Shown here: positions 17,801-25,949 of the stretch, piece by piece | Numbering within the stretch: position 1 is the first letter of the stretch | Layout of the letters: every line of letters starts with the position of its first letter | From: JBFWUW01 sp050247075 | Lineage (GTDB): Bacteria; Planctomycetota; Planctomycetia; Pirellulales; JBFWUW01 | Direction: 5' to 3' | Assembly: GCA_050247075.1 (NCBI GenBank) | Contig: JBFWUW010000010.1 | Location: forward strand, 1-64,000 | DNA length: 64,000 nt | Notes under the pieces: generated by a model | The model's database searches: none | What the model was told of the DNA's origin: nothing | Seen by the model: the letters and a program-made list of their open reading frames with translations, nothing else | Translations under genes and position numbers: made by a program

Positions 17801-18635
17801 CCTGACGGGCGGCGGCGACCAATTGCAGCACGCGGGCGCGGGCTTCCTCCAGCGAAGCCGGAGGCGCATCAGGCTGCCCTTCGGCGGCGGCTAGTTCATT
17901 AGCTACCCCCGCGCCGTTGACGGCTTGCGGTTCGTCGCCGCGGCGGATTTGGGCGATCCGGCCCAACAAGTCGGCCGGCTTGGTCTCGAACGGGTTGAAG
18001 TTAACCGCCAACCGCTCGGCGTCCCGCGCTAGGCGCTCGGCACTGTCCAGATCGCGCCACCGCAGCAACCCTTCGGACTGTTCCAGCAACAGCAAGGCGG
18101 TTGCCCGCCGTAACGCTTCGTTGTCGGCTTCCTGGCCGCGGCGAATGTTGAGCTGTTCGACCTTGCCCAACAATTCCTCCACCTTGGCCGGAGAATCCTC
18201 CAGCAGTTGATAAGGTACGTTGAGGCTGCGAGCCCTCGCCAGATGGTCCTTGGCCCGGTTGACATCCCCCACGGCCAGCGAACGCCGGGCGTTGATAATC
18301 AACATGTCCGACTCGCGCCGCGGATCGCCCGCCGGAGCGGTCCCAGTGGCCGATTGGCCGATCGGCTGCCCCACGGGCTGCGGCCGCGCCGCCGAACCGG
18401 TGATCGGTCCGTTGCTTGGCGCGGTCGCGCCTGGCTGGCCGGCCGAGGAGCGGCCCGCGGTGAAGGGGTCGGTGGCTGGCGCGGCTTCTGCCTTGGCCTT
18501 GGGCCGCAGCGCCTCGAACAGTCCGCCCGTCCGCTTAGCCGCCGGAGCAGGGCGTTCGGCAGTCCATCCGGTGGTGGCGAGCACGCCGGTCCACAAGAGG
18601 GCAGAACCAAAGATGGATCGCAAATTCGTGTTCAA
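14880..18635 (-). CDS. very long secretin (type II/IV pilus GspD/PilQ-like) outer-membrane protein
   Basis: The 1251-residue protein has a signal peptide (SALLWTGVLATTGWTA), about 600 residues of helical, repeat-like and Ala/Glu-rich sequence, an N0/STN-like domain around 690-790 (VDVKYESQPLSTVISSLG), and the secretin core. Core motifs include FNGQSATISDQSF and the near-C-terminal VPDGGTVLLGGIK with KIPYVKRLF. Secretins form multimeric outer-membrane channels. The start is TTG at 18635, with AAAGGAGATCGTT just before it, a strong Shine-Dalgarno at correct spacing. No ATPase, pseudopilin or platform gene is adjacent. The long N-terminal half is unusual and may reach across the periplasm. Confidence 0.9.
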   Translation of the reverse strand: MNTNLRSIFGSALLWTGVLATTGWTAERPAPAAKRTGGLFEALRPKAKAEAAPATDPFTAGRSSAGQPGATAPSNGPITGSAARPQPVGQPIGQSATGTAPAGDPRRESDMLIINARRSLAVGDVNRAKDHLARARSLNVPYQLLEDSPAKVEELLGKVEQLNIRRGQEADNEALRRATALLLLEQSEGLLRWRDLDSAERLARDAERLAVNFNPFETKPADLLGRIAQIRRGDEPQAVNGAGVANELAAAEGQPDAPPASLEEARARVLQLVAAARQAQAAGDWDQTEALARQAMALRVPDSAFAGNEDRPALVLLDVKRARQAAEADNGGRATRASYDAPIGQNTGRTIQDPNVRPATVTAPSEAMGLLLEGEAALTAQDLATAKTRFRQAAAIRGELDAASQKRLDNHLIALAQTPSGGSPALGNAASQLSVEEKKLLTDVADKEREAKSLLVSEPKRSVEMLNEIRAQLEASTVSDDVKRRTETRLNRSMADAEKYIRDNRARIELDDRNKSVLEEIDRQRDNKIAIQEKLARIVEEYNKLMDDRRYPEAELLAKQAMEIAPEEAVSTQLMKECRLIRNFQNAAAIRDQKEQGFVMTLEQVDKSSIPFSDDTKMEFPKDWKDITTRRGKLAGEGRRKSAKEIEIEQKLRTPVDVKYESQPLSTVISSLGTLAGINVHLNQAGLAEEGVSSDTPVTINLSQEISLKSALNLILKPLRLDYVIKDEVLQITSEQLRHGETYPVTYNVADLVIPIPNFVPNNRMGLSGALKDAYNTLGYGGQSSLGATQAPLAVAATRDGGSSSSVNPSVLASLAGTSTGPGTDGPSGGPGGLGGVPQPDFDSLIELITSTIEPQSWDEVGGPGTIEEFRLNLSLVISQTQDVHEQIVDLLQQLRRLQDLQVAIEVRFITLSDNFFERIGISFDFDINSNVDRPFQVFGRYDPNDSTSYTPFPFNTNGGVPRDVIDRDLNRSNSALVGMSLPNVFSADLDIPVRTGGSFTSAVPQFGGFDAATAASTGFAILSDIEAYFFVQAAQGDRRSNVLQAPKVTLFNGQSATISDQSFSPFVISVIPVVGDFAAAQQPVILVLPEGTNLTVQAVVSSDRRFVRLTVVPYFSNIEKVDTFTFTGSRTTSVSSGSEGPDDATSGRNAEASETVAGTTVQLPTLAVVTVTTTVSVPDGGTVLLGGIKRLREGRTEFGVPFLNKIPYVKRLFSNVGIGRETSSLMLMVTPRIIIQEEEEQLLGINPTQP

Positions 18636-19088
18636 AACGATCTCCTTTCGAGATTCGCATTCGATCCGCTGCCGGCGGGGAATTCCCGCTCCACGCCAGC
18701 GACGTATGGGTTTTCGGCCGACGGAGGCCGCCGACGGGCCGCATTCAAGCCGCCAAGGCGGCGCGAATGCGGCAAGTCACCGGTTCCATGCGACTCCAAT
18801 AACAGTCTTTTCCTTGTGCTCAACATCCAGGGGCCACTTGATGCATGGCACTCTGGCGGTCACCGCCGGGCAACATTCCCATTTGGGTACGCAGCCACGG
18901 CGCGGTAATGCTTCGGTTAAATTCGAGATCAGGTAGAAGAGGCGGGATAAATACTGGCGGGCCGATTTACGGTCAAGGCCACTTGTCGACAAAAAGCAAA
19001 ATCCTGTAGCCTTTAGCAATGTTGGAAATGCTGTCGGCGCTATCAACCGCTTTAGAAATGGGGCGAAATGCCGCTACGAAGCCCGTTT

Positions 19089-19113
19089 GTAGGAGCCGTC
19101 TCCCGACGGCGAC
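19089..19113. repeat. GGAGCCGTCTCCCGACGGCGA dispersed repeat
   Basis: Copy of the second dispersed type (compare 4981-5005, 39687-39710 and the inverted copy at 48183-48206). The core GCCGTC / GACGGC can fold. Confidence 0.65.
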
Positions 19114-19164
19114 AATGCGTGTTCCATTGGCACCGATTCGAGGGCCTGGCGCTTCTTGTTCCAC

Positions 19165-19286
19165 GTTACCCGCACCACTTTACCGAGTGGTGCAGGTAAC
19201 AAAGGGCGCACTTCTCCGGGAAATCGCGGGGTTTTTTACGATTGCGGCTGCGTTACCTGTTCCAACACGGGGGTGTGGTGCAGGTA
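19165..19286 (+). repeat. 122-bp two-hairpin repeat, copy 1
   Basis: It begins with GTTACCCGCACCACT, which pairs with GAGTGGTGCAGGTAAC (hairpin 19165-19200). It ends with CGTTACCTGTTCCAACACGG followed by GGTGTGGTGCAGGTA, a second imperfect hairpin. The middle is less conserved. Copy 2 lies 174 bases downstream in the same orientation. Confidence 0.85.
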
Positions 19287-19295
19287 GACGTGGCC

Positions 19296-19313
19296 GCAAA
19301 GCTCCTGCTTTGC
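19296..19313. repeat. GCAAAGCTCCTGCTTTGC hairpin
   Basis: A short palindrome (GCAAAG...CTTTGC with 6-base loop) directly between the two 120-bp repeat copies. Confidence 0.5.
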
Positions 19314-19397
19314 TGGCCGGATGCGCGAGCGGATACTGCTTCTTTCGCGGGGTTGATGGGCATGGATCGTCGAGCACAATGCCGCCCTCACCCCCAT

Positions 19398-19425
19398 CCC
19401 CTCTCCCGGAGTACCGGGAGAGGGG
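19398..19425. repeat. CCCTCTCCCGG hairpin repeat
   Basis: A perfect 12-bp stem (CCCCTCTCCCGG and its complement) with a 4-base loop AGTA. The same core forms the left hairpin inside the element at 58890-59062. Confidence 0.75.
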
Positions 19426-19459
19426 TGCGGATTTTGGGGTTGAAGGCTTCTTGTTTCAA

Positions 19460-19583
19460 GTAACCTGCACCATTTCACGGAGTGGTGCAGGTTAGAAATG
19501 CAAGGTTTTCCTGGAAATCATGAGGATTTTCGTGGGGGCGGCCGCGTTACCTGTTCCAACAACGGGGGTGTGGTGTACGTAAC
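19460..19583 (+). repeat. two-hairpin repeat, copy 2
   Basis: Same layout as copy 1: GTAACCTGCACCA with GAGTGGTGCAGGTTA... at the left, CGCGTTACCTGTTCCAACAA with GGGGGTGTGGTG at the right. The hairpin arms are conserved between copies while the middle has diverged, with compensating changes at the left stem. Confidence 0.85.
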
Positions 19584-19852
19584 GATTGCCCCGAATCGCC
19601 GTCGAGGTTGGCGACTAGGACCGCGCGCACCGGCAGCGCCCGGCGTGGCAACCGCGTTTCAAGAAATATGAACAGGCCCCGTGGGACGTACTGGTCGGTC
19701 GAGGGAGCGACGAGAAAGATGTCGCTGCCAAGTAGGCCGACTAGGCGGCAACGGTGGCCGTAATCAGTGACTCGGCCGATCGACCGCCCGCCACGGCCAT
19801 GCTGTTCGAGCACGAGGCGGACGACGATGTCTGGGCGGTTTGGGAGCTTCAT
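19547..19852 (-). CDS. possible small protein or gene remnant
   Basis: An open frame of about 101 residues from ATG 19852, with good third-position GC bias and a plausible globular pattern (PDIVVRLVLEQHGRGGRS, GLLGSDIFLVAPSTDQYV). The last 12 or so codons run into repeat copy 2, and an upstream extension is only AT-rich noise. No family is recognised and no clear ribosome-binding site is seen. It may be a decayed gene truncated by repeat insertion. Confidence 0.3.
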   Translation of the reverse strand: MKLPNRPDIVVRLVLEQHGRGGRSIGRVTDYGHRCRLVGLLGSDIFLVAPSTDQYVPRGLFIFLETRLPRRALPVRAVLVANLDGDSGQSLRTPHPRCWNR

Positions 19853-19916
19853 GCCCACCGGACGTGGAAAGGCCACGTCGGCGCGCAATGCTACTCGCAG
19901 GCCATTATAGAGCACG

Positions 19917-19972
19917 TACTGTTTTATTAATAGTACTAAAATATATATTTTAATATTTATTAGTTCAAAACA
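19917..19972. other. extremely AT-rich patch
   Basis: Only 5 of the 50 bases at 19921-19970 are G or C, against a GC-rich background. It contains ATATATATTTTAATATTTAT. It could be a promoter/UP-like region, a replication- or nucleoid-protein site, or a scar of a foreign insertion. Confidence 0.6.
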
Positions 19973-20025
19973 CAGCCACAGCCTGGTTGGCCCGCCCGCG
20001 ACAATCCGCGGGCCTTCTGTCGTGG

Positions 20026-20044
20026 CACGGGCATCTTGCCCGTG
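20026..20044. repeat. CACGGGCATCTTGCCCGTG palindrome
   Basis: Perfect 8-bp arms with a TCT loop. I recognise this sequence as a frequent intergenic palindrome in planctomycete genomes; only one copy is visible here. Confidence 0.65.
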
Positions 20045-20248
20045 GCCCGTAGATTGCTTTTTCCAGGCAACGAGTATCTGCATGAGACGGCATGGGCGGG
20101 GCGCCCATGACACGCGGATGCATTGTCTTCAAACGTCTGGGGCGAGTTGCGCATCGTGGACCGTTGCCAGGTGGTGGGTTAGACTGAAGGTGTAACGGCG
20201 GCAGACAGGCAACAAATCGTCAAGGGTGGATTTCCTGGTCTTGGGGGG

Positions 20249-22474
20249 ATGGCTGTCGTGGAAAAGGTTGCATCGCGGCTGACGTGGATGGGCATTCTGC
20301 TGTTTGGCCGGACGTTGATGGCCAGCGCCGCTGAACCGGCCGCGCCGGAACAGCCAGAATCGCCCGCGGCATCGCGGTTTGAGGATCTGGCCGAGCCGTT
20401 CGTCCCCGCGCGGCCCCGCTCGTCGCTCGAGGAAGACCAGTTGCAGGCGCGGGCCTTGTTTGCCGCGGCCCGCACCTTGGAGCAGCAAGAAAAGTACGGC
20501 CGGGCGCTACGGTTGTACGAACGGGCTTTGCGGCTCGATCCCGACTCCATGACCATTCTGCGGCAAGTGGTGCAAGCGGGCATTTTGCATTACGACCGCG
20601 TGACGGAAGTCTTGCCGTATGCGCTGCGGCTGGTTGAGCGCGACCCCGCCTTCGCGCCGCAGCTTAAGCTGCTCAGCCAAGGGTTGATTGATAGCGGCGA
20701 CCTGCCTGGCGCGCTGAAGCTGTTGCAAACGTCGCTGGCGGCGGAACCGCTGGATAAGCACACGGCCCGCTATATCTTGTTGCAAAACGAGATCGGCCGG
20801 CTGCTATTTTTGACCGGAGATACCAACGCCGCGGCCGACGCCCTGACGGAAGTGGCCGCCGCGCTCGACAAGCCCGACGAATACAACCTGAGCCGCGACG
20901 TGGTCAAGGCGCTGCTCGATCCGCCATCCAAGACTTGGGCTTTGTTCGGCGAAGTCTTCTTGCTGGCCAATCGTCCGCAACCCGCCATCGAAGCCTTTCA
21001 AAAGGCCTACCACGATGGCAAGAAGCAACAGCTCTTGAACTACCAGTTGGCGCGGGCCCATCTGGCGCAGGGTGAAGCCGAGCAAGCCTTGGGGGAACTG
21101 ACCAGCTATTTGGAGTCGGATGAATCGGTCGAGGGAGCGGGCCCCTACGAACTGCTTGGCCAGATCTTGGAAAAGCTCGACCGGCAAGCGGATTACATTC
21201 CCCGGTTGGAGGAACTTCACAAGGCCAGGCCCGACGATGCCAACTTGGGGCTGTTGCTGGCCGATCGCTATCGCCAAGCCGGCCAGGCAGAGCAGGCCAT
21301 TGCCTTGTACGAGAACCTGCTGCGGGACGCCCCCGACTCACCCGCCGCGGCCCGGCTGGTGGACATGTATCGAGAGGCCAAGGACGATGCCAAGTTGTTG
21401 CAAGTGTTGGGGAAATTCGTGGGGCATAGCGGCGATTTGGCTTCGCTGGGAGAACAGGCCGAAGCATTGGCTAAGGACAAGGAACTGTTGCAACGCCTGC
21501 TGGCCCAATCGGCCCAGTTGCGATCCGACAAGCCGGACGAATTCGACTACGGACCGCGGCTGGCGACCGCGCTGTTGGCTCTGGCGGCTGACGATTACGC
21601 CGTGGCGGGCGAACACTACCGGCTGGCGATAGAGTCGATGCCGGCCAAAGCGGCCGAGTTGTATTTGGGCTGGGGCGTGGGCTTGCTGCTGGACGAAAAA
21701 TCGGCCGAGGCCGCCGAGGTGTTTCAGCAGGCGATTGATAGCAAAGCCCTGCCCGACGATAATCCCGTGTTTCACTACTATCTGTCGGGTGCCTTGGCGA
21801 TGGCGGACAGAACGGCCGAAGCGCTATCCGCCATCGACTCGGCCATCAAGACCTCGCCGGAGTCCCCCCGGCTGCACAGCCGGCTAGCCTGGATTCACTA
21901 TCGGGCCAAGCAATACAGTGAGGCGGCCCGGGCCTACGAGGACTTGATCGACAAGTTTGCCGAAGCGGGCGGTTCGTCGCAGGAAGTTCGCCGGTTGGTG
22001 CGCGAGGCCCGGTTGGCGCTGTCTAACCTATGCGTGCTGCAAAAAAACCTGCCCGCCGCCGAGGAGTGGCTGGAGCGGATTCTGGACGAAGATCCCGACA
22101 ATATCTCCGCGCTCAACGATCTGGGCTACCTGTGGGCCGATCAAGGCAAGCATCTGGAGCGGGCCTTGCGGATGGCGCAACAAGCCGTGGCGGCCGAGCC
22201 GGAGAACCAGGCCTACCTGGACACGCTAGGCTGGGTTCTGTTCCGCCTGGGCCGATTCGAGGAGGCTCTGCCGCATCTCCTCAAGGCGGCCAAGGACGAA
22301 AAGCAGACCGACGGTGTGGTACTGGACCATCTGGGCGACGCCCATAACGCGCTACAGCAAACCGATGCAGCCATCACCGCCTGGCGCAAGGCCCTGGAAC
22401 GCTACGACCCCCAGGACGACGCGGAACGGATCGAAGCCACCAAGGCCAAACTGATGCAAGCGGGTGCGCAGTAA
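20249..22474 (+). CDS. exported TPR-repeat protein
   Basis: The 741-residue protein has a signal-like N-terminus (LTWMGILLFGRTLMASAAEP), then repeated 34-residue helix pairs throughout. Clear units include RTLEQQEKYGRALRLYERALRLDPDS near the start and, near the end, ALNDLGYLWADQGKHLERAL and ALPHLLKAAKDEKQTDGVV. TPR arrays are protein-interaction scaffolds; here they probably act in the periplasm or on a membrane. The start is ATG 20249 behind a G-run; ATG 20288 is an alternative that shortens the signal region. No catalytic domain is visible and the gene stands alone between a repeat island and a convergent transglutaminase. Confidence 0.82.
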   Translation: MAVVEKVASRLTWMGILLFGRTLMASAAEPAAPEQPESPAASRFEDLAEPFVPARPRSSLEEDQLQARALFAAARTLEQQEKYGRALRLYERALRLDPDSMTILRQVVQAGILHYDRVTEVLPYALRLVERDPAFAPQLKLLSQGLIDSGDLPGALKLLQTSLAAEPLDKHTARYILLQNEIGRLLFLTGDTNAAADALTEVAAALDKPDEYNLSRDVVKALLDPPSKTWALFGEVFLLANRPQPAIEAFQKAYHDGKKQQLLNYQLARAHLAQGEAEQALGELTSYLESDESVEGAGPYELLGQILEKLDRQADYIPRLEELHKARPDDANLGLLLADRYRQAGQAEQAIALYENLLRDAPDSPAAARLVDMYREAKDDAKLLQVLGKFVGHSGDLASLGEQAEALAKDKELLQRLLAQSAQLRSDKPDEFDYGPRLATALLALAADDYAVAGEHYRLAIESMPAKAAELYLGWGVGLLLDEKSAEAAEVFQQAIDSKALPDDNPVFHYYLSGALAMADRTAEALSAIDSAIKTSPESPRLHSRLAWIHYRAKQYSEAARAYEDLIDKFAEAGGSSQEVRRLVREARLALSNLCVLQKNLPAAEEWLERILDEDPDNISALNDLGYLWADQGKHLERALRMAQQAVAAEPENQAYLDTLGWVLFRLGRFEEALPHLLKAAKDEKQTDGVVLDHLGDAHNALQQTDAAITAWRKALERYDPQDDAERIEATKAKLMQAGAQ

Positions 22475-22520
22475 CGGGAAACCGTGCTGGTATCGTGCGA
22501 CACCGCCGGTGCCTCTGGAC

Positions 22521-23435
22521 CTATTCCACCGGCGTGACTTCCACATCTAGCCTTAGGTGTTCCTGCGCGGGCGAGTAGAGCGTGCCGGCGGTGGGGGCTG
22601 TGTCACGGTAGTGGCGGCCAACCGCCATTCGCACGTGATCGGTAGCGGGCAGCACGCCATTGGTCGGGTCGAAGTCTTTCCACCCAACGTCTGGCAGAAA
22701 GATCTGCACCCAGGCGTGCGTTGCGTCCGACTGCACCTTGTTCTCGCCGGTATTGCCCGTAAATACATACCCGCACACGTAACGGGCCGGCAGATGGAGC
22801 AGCCGGGCCATGCAAATCATCAGGTTGGCGAAGTCCTGGCAAACGCCTTGTTTGGCGGTGAGCACATCGAATGGGGTTGTCTTAAGCGTGGTGCTCTTGG
22901 GCGTGTAGGCAAACTCCCGAAACAATGTCAGATTCATGTCGAACAAGGTCTCGTACACGTCCAACTGGTTTCGCGTGGCAAAACTCTTGCTGAAGTCCAG
23001 AATTTCGCGAAGCTGGGTTTCGGGCAACTCCACGGGTGACAAGTACGGTGCCAGCATGTTGAACTCCCAGGGCATCCATTGCACCGGAAATTTGGGCCGC
23101 GCCGACAATTGCAGAAACGCGAACGGATCGACATCCAACAGGTCCACCGTCGATTCGGCCACGATCGACAGTTGTGAGTAGGGCGAGGCCATTTCAAACC
23201 GCGTCGTCCAGTTGCCGAAGACGTCCTCGTATTCAATCAGCGCGGCATCCGGCGTGACTTGCAAGCCATGCGATACCAGTGTTTGCTTGCGGTCGTGGAT
23301 TGGGCGGAGATGCAGCCGGTGGACGCTGCGGGAAATGGGCTGGTCGTATTGATAGTAGTTACCGTGCCGCACGCGCAAACGACGGACAGCCGGGGGAGCG
23401 GACTTCGCGGGAGGTTCGGAAACGGCGGTGGACAC
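22521..23435 (-). CDS. transglutaminase-like protease-fold protein
   Basis: The 304-residue protein has an N-terminal beta-rich region typical of bacterial transglutaminases (YYQYDQPISRSVHRLHLRP) and the core with the triad in order: Cys in KQGVCQDFANLMI, His in SDATHAWVQIF and Asp in GWKDFDPTNG. Members of this group act as cysteine proteases, amidases or peptide cross-linkers, and here there is no signal peptide. The start is GTG at 23435, preceded by CCAGGGCTC. It converges on the TPR gene with a 46-base gap. Confidence 0.9.
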   Translation of the reverse strand: MSTAVSEPPAKSAPPAVRRLRVRHGNYYQYDQPISRSVHRLHLRPIHDRKQTLVSHGLQVTPDAALIEYEDVFGNWTTRFEMASPYSQLSIVAESTVDLLDVDPFAFLQLSARPKFPVQWMPWEFNMLAPYLSPVELPETQLREILDFSKSFATRNQLDVYETLFDMNLTLFREFAYTPKSTTLKTTPFDVLTAKQGVCQDFANLMICMARLLHLPARYVCGYVFTGNTGENKVQSDATHAWVQIFLPDVGWKDFDPTNGVLPATDHVRMAVGRHYRDTAPTAGTLYSPAQEHLRLDVEVTPVE

Positions 23436-23714
23436 AAAGAGCCCTGGGGAAAAATGTGAAAGGAAACCGGGCTGACCCCGCCCCGATAATAGCAGAGACG
23501 TGATATTCGGGCGCGCGAGTCCGAACCGGCCAGTTAAAAAAGCGGCGCGCGATCCGCGTACCGTCCACGATTTCCAGAGAGAGCAGATGTTTGAGTGCGG
23601 CGCTCAACTCGTTGTCCAGGGACAACCGACAGCGCGTGCCACGCGAGCATACTTCTGGAAATCGGGGGCGGCGAATTGCGAATCGCGCGCCGGTAGTTGT
23701 TTTCAAATTGGGAT

Positions 23715-24209
23715 TTATTCGACCGTGGCGGCGGCGTTGATTTCGGATTCCGCCAGCTTGGTCAGCTTCTCATCCGTGCCGATTTCTTCTTGCAGCGATT
23801 CATATAACAGCTTGCCGGCCTTGGACTCGCCCAGCAGCTTGGCGAACGTGCAGATTGTGCCGTACACGGCGATCTCGTAGTGCTCCACGCGCTGCGCGGC
23901 GGCAATCAAGGCGGCGTCTTTGACGTCGGGGTCGGCATCGGTCTTGATCGTCTCCGAGCCTTCCTCGATCAGCCCCTCCATGCCGGCGCATTTGGGGCCT
24001 CGGGAGCTGACCTCCAATTGCTCGAAGATCGTCTCCAACCGTTCTACCTGCTTTTCGGTTTGAGCCAAATGCGACTCAAAACCCTGACGCAGCTTGGCTG
24101 AGTTGGCGGCCTTGGCCATCTTGGGCAACGCTTTCAAGAGCTGCTTTTCGGCGCTGTAAATATCACGCAATTCGTGGATGAACAGATCGTGCAGGCTGTC
24201 GACTTTCAT
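23715..24209 (-). CDS. DUF892 (YciE/YciF-type) ferritin-like stress protein
   Basis: The 164-residue protein starts MKVDSLHDLFIHELRDIYSAEKQLLKALPKMA, the typical DUF892 opening. Conserved Glu/His metal-ligand candidates appear in ELRDIYSAEKQL, FESHLAQTEKQVERLE and RVEHYEIAVYGT. The four-helix ferritin-like fold usually carries a di-iron site, and relatives are induced by osmotic or general stress. The ATG at 24209 has TTAAGGAGAG upstream at good spacing; the longer frame to 24656 is not supported. It is divergent from the PRC-barrel gene. Confidence 0.92.
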   Translation of the reverse strand: MKVDSLHDLFIHELRDIYSAEKQLLKALPKMAKAANSAKLRQGFESHLAQTEKQVERLETIFEQLEVSSRGPKCAGMEGLIEEGSETIKTDADPDVKDAALIAAAQRVEHYEIAVYGTICTFAKLLGESKAGKLLYESLQEEIGTDEKLTKLAESEINAAATVE

Positions 24210-24629
24210 CGGTGCTCTCCTTAAACGCATGTATGAAGTGTTGGATCGACCGCAAGGAATAGGTTTCGATGCAAAGCACTTCGCGTGCCAATTGCCTAAG
24301 CCCTGCCGCGTTACTGGCCGTGTTAATGCCGGGGCAGTCTGTCGATGGCCGGCGTTATCGGCCTGTTCTTCGCCAAGTTTGTTGCGACCAACGCATTCGT
24401 GCCTGGCGACGGAGGGGGCCACCCACCCAACGGGCCCACACCCTAGCGGCGACCTGGCTGGTTCTGGACGGTTCAGGCTGGCCGTCCTTCGTTCAGGCCA
24501 TACCCTAACTCGGCCTGAAATCAGCCGATTAGAAACGGCACGCCGGTTGCATCTGGCCTTGTCTTGGACATAGACGCCCGGCGATCCGTGTCTCGCCGCT
24601 TTTCCGAAGTTCCGTCCAGGAGACTTGCC
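24210..24629. other. divergent intergenic region, no gene seen
   Basis: The region separates the DUF892 gene (minus) from the PRC-barrel gene (plus), so it should hold both promoters. No obvious -35/-10 pair, repeat or small gene is visible. A ribosome-binding site (CAGGAGA) lies at its right end. Confidence 0.5.
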
Positions 24630-25910
24630 ATGCGACAGAGAGTTGTAACGTGCCACGCGGCGGCCCTAGCCGTGCTATTGGGGATGATGGTATTTCTGGC
24701 GGCCCATGCGGCCGATCAAGACGGCCAGGACGACCCAAAAGACAACGCGCCGCAAGAGGAAACGTTCGGCTTGGCCGACAAGAACGACGCGGGCGAAGCA
24801 GCGGTAGGTCCCGTTTGGCCGGCCCAGAGCTTGATCGGAGCCACCGTCTCGTCGCAAACGGGCGAAGACCTAGGGGCCATCCGCGCTTTGGTTCTGGACC
24901 TGGATGACGCCAGCCTTGTACTGGCGATGGTCAAGTCGCCCGACCAGGAACTAGATGAAGAGCGGCTCAAACCAATACCTTGGGAAGTTCTCGCTTCGCA
25001 AGGCGAGAGCAAAGACGGCCTTACCCGGCGATTCACGCTCGCGGCGGATCTGGCGGATCTAAAGGCCGTGGAGGCTATCGACCGGGCGACTTCGATCTCG
25101 CGGCAAGAACTGGATTCCATCCGCGCCCGGTATGGCCTGAAAGCACGGGCCGACCAAATCCGCCTGATGGAAACAACCTGGGGAGCCCGCGGGCCGCTGG
25201 GAAGGTTGTTTAACACCGACTCCGTGCGGACCATCGTGGGCAACGTGGTGGAAGTCACGGACGGGCCGGCCCAGCCTGACATGGCCGACGGTACGAATAT
25301 TCGCGTGGAAACCGAAAGCGGCACCGTGCAAGTTCATCTGGGACCGGTTCGCAGCCTGCTGCGGCAGCACGCCCGGTTCCAGCGCGGCGACAAGGTCCAA
25401 GTGACAGGATCGGATGTGGACGTCGCGGGCAAGCCGGCCTTTATGGCCAGCCGCATCGCCCGCGGCCGGCGGGCCTGGCGGCTGCGTGGTGATGATGGCG
25501 TTCCGCTGTGGTCTCGCCCGAGCGCCGAGAACCCGCACGACCTGAAATGGTGGAACAAGCTGAACGAGCAGGAAGTCCGCGCGCCAGACAACCAGCGGCT
25601 GGGACGAATTGCCGATCTGGCGATTGTCCCCGACACCGGCGCGATCGCTTACGTGGCGCTGGAAACGCCCGACTCGCGAACCAATACGTTCCATCCGGTG
25701 CCGCTGAGTGCCTTCATCGTGCCGCCGGGCCAAAAGGATTGGTTGTTGGAACTTCCCCGCGAGAACATCAACGAGACCGCCACCTTTACCTTGCCCGACT
25801 GGCCGCAAACGATCGACCGCGGCTGGGCGGAATACGTATTTGTCCGCTACGGCCGCTCGCCGTTCGATGGAGTAGGCGACGAGCTGCGGGCGGAAAAGCA
25901 GCCGCGTTAG
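24630..25910 (+). CDS. exported PRC-barrel domain protein
   Basis: The 426-residue protein has a signal peptide (LAVLLGMMVFLAAHAADQ) and two PRC-barrel-like units: one at about 47-130 (LIGATVSSQTGEDLGAIRAL) and one at about 310-370 (VRAPDNQRLGRIADLAIVPD). The middle part resembles an OB-like beta region (VQVHLGPVRSLLRQHARFQR). PRC barrels bind partner proteins or RNA; an exported version suggests an envelope scaffold. ATG 24630 is chosen because CCAGGAGAC precedes it. It is followed by two small stress-type genes on the same strand (39- and 104-base gaps). Confidence 0.82.
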   Translation: MRQRVVTCHAAALAVLLGMMVFLAAHAADQDGQDDPKDNAPQEETFGLADKNDAGEAAVGPVWPAQSLIGATVSSQTGEDLGAIRALVLDLDDASLVLAMVKSPDQELDEERLKPIPWEVLASQGESKDGLTRRFTLAADLADLKAVEAIDRATSISRQELDSIRARYGLKARADQIRLMETTWGARGPLGRLFNTDSVRTIVGNVVEVTDGPAQPDMADGTNIRVETESGTVQVHLGPVRSLLRQHARFQRGDKVQVTGSDVDVAGKPAFMASRIARGRRAWRLRGDDGVPLWSRPSAENPHDLKWWNKLNEQEVRAPDNQRLGRIADLAIVPDTGAIAYVALETPDSRTNTFHPVPLSAFIVPPGQKDWLLELPRENINETATFTLPDWPQTIDRGWAEYVFVRYGRSPFDGVGDELRAEKQPR

Positions 25911-25949
25911 AAATCAAGTTACAACCTTCTGCTATTTGGAGATTGAGTC

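Larger units (their letters stand above)
18636..20248. other. 1.6-kb gene-poor spacer rich in palindromic repeats
   Basis: No gene can be called with confidence. It contains copies of at least five short palindromic repeats (listed separately), one AT-rich patch and one weak minus-strand frame at 19547-19852. The first 300 bases form the secretin leader, and the last 200 precede the TPR gene. Confidence 0.7.

Noticed and set aside
16287..17894. long plus-strand open frame opposite the secretin gene
   Set aside because: Antisense shadow of a clear coding region; no motif or ribosome-binding site.
19165..19583. possible CRISPR
   Set aside because: Only two copies of about 122 bases, each with two hairpins and diverged middles; no regular spacers and no cas genes.
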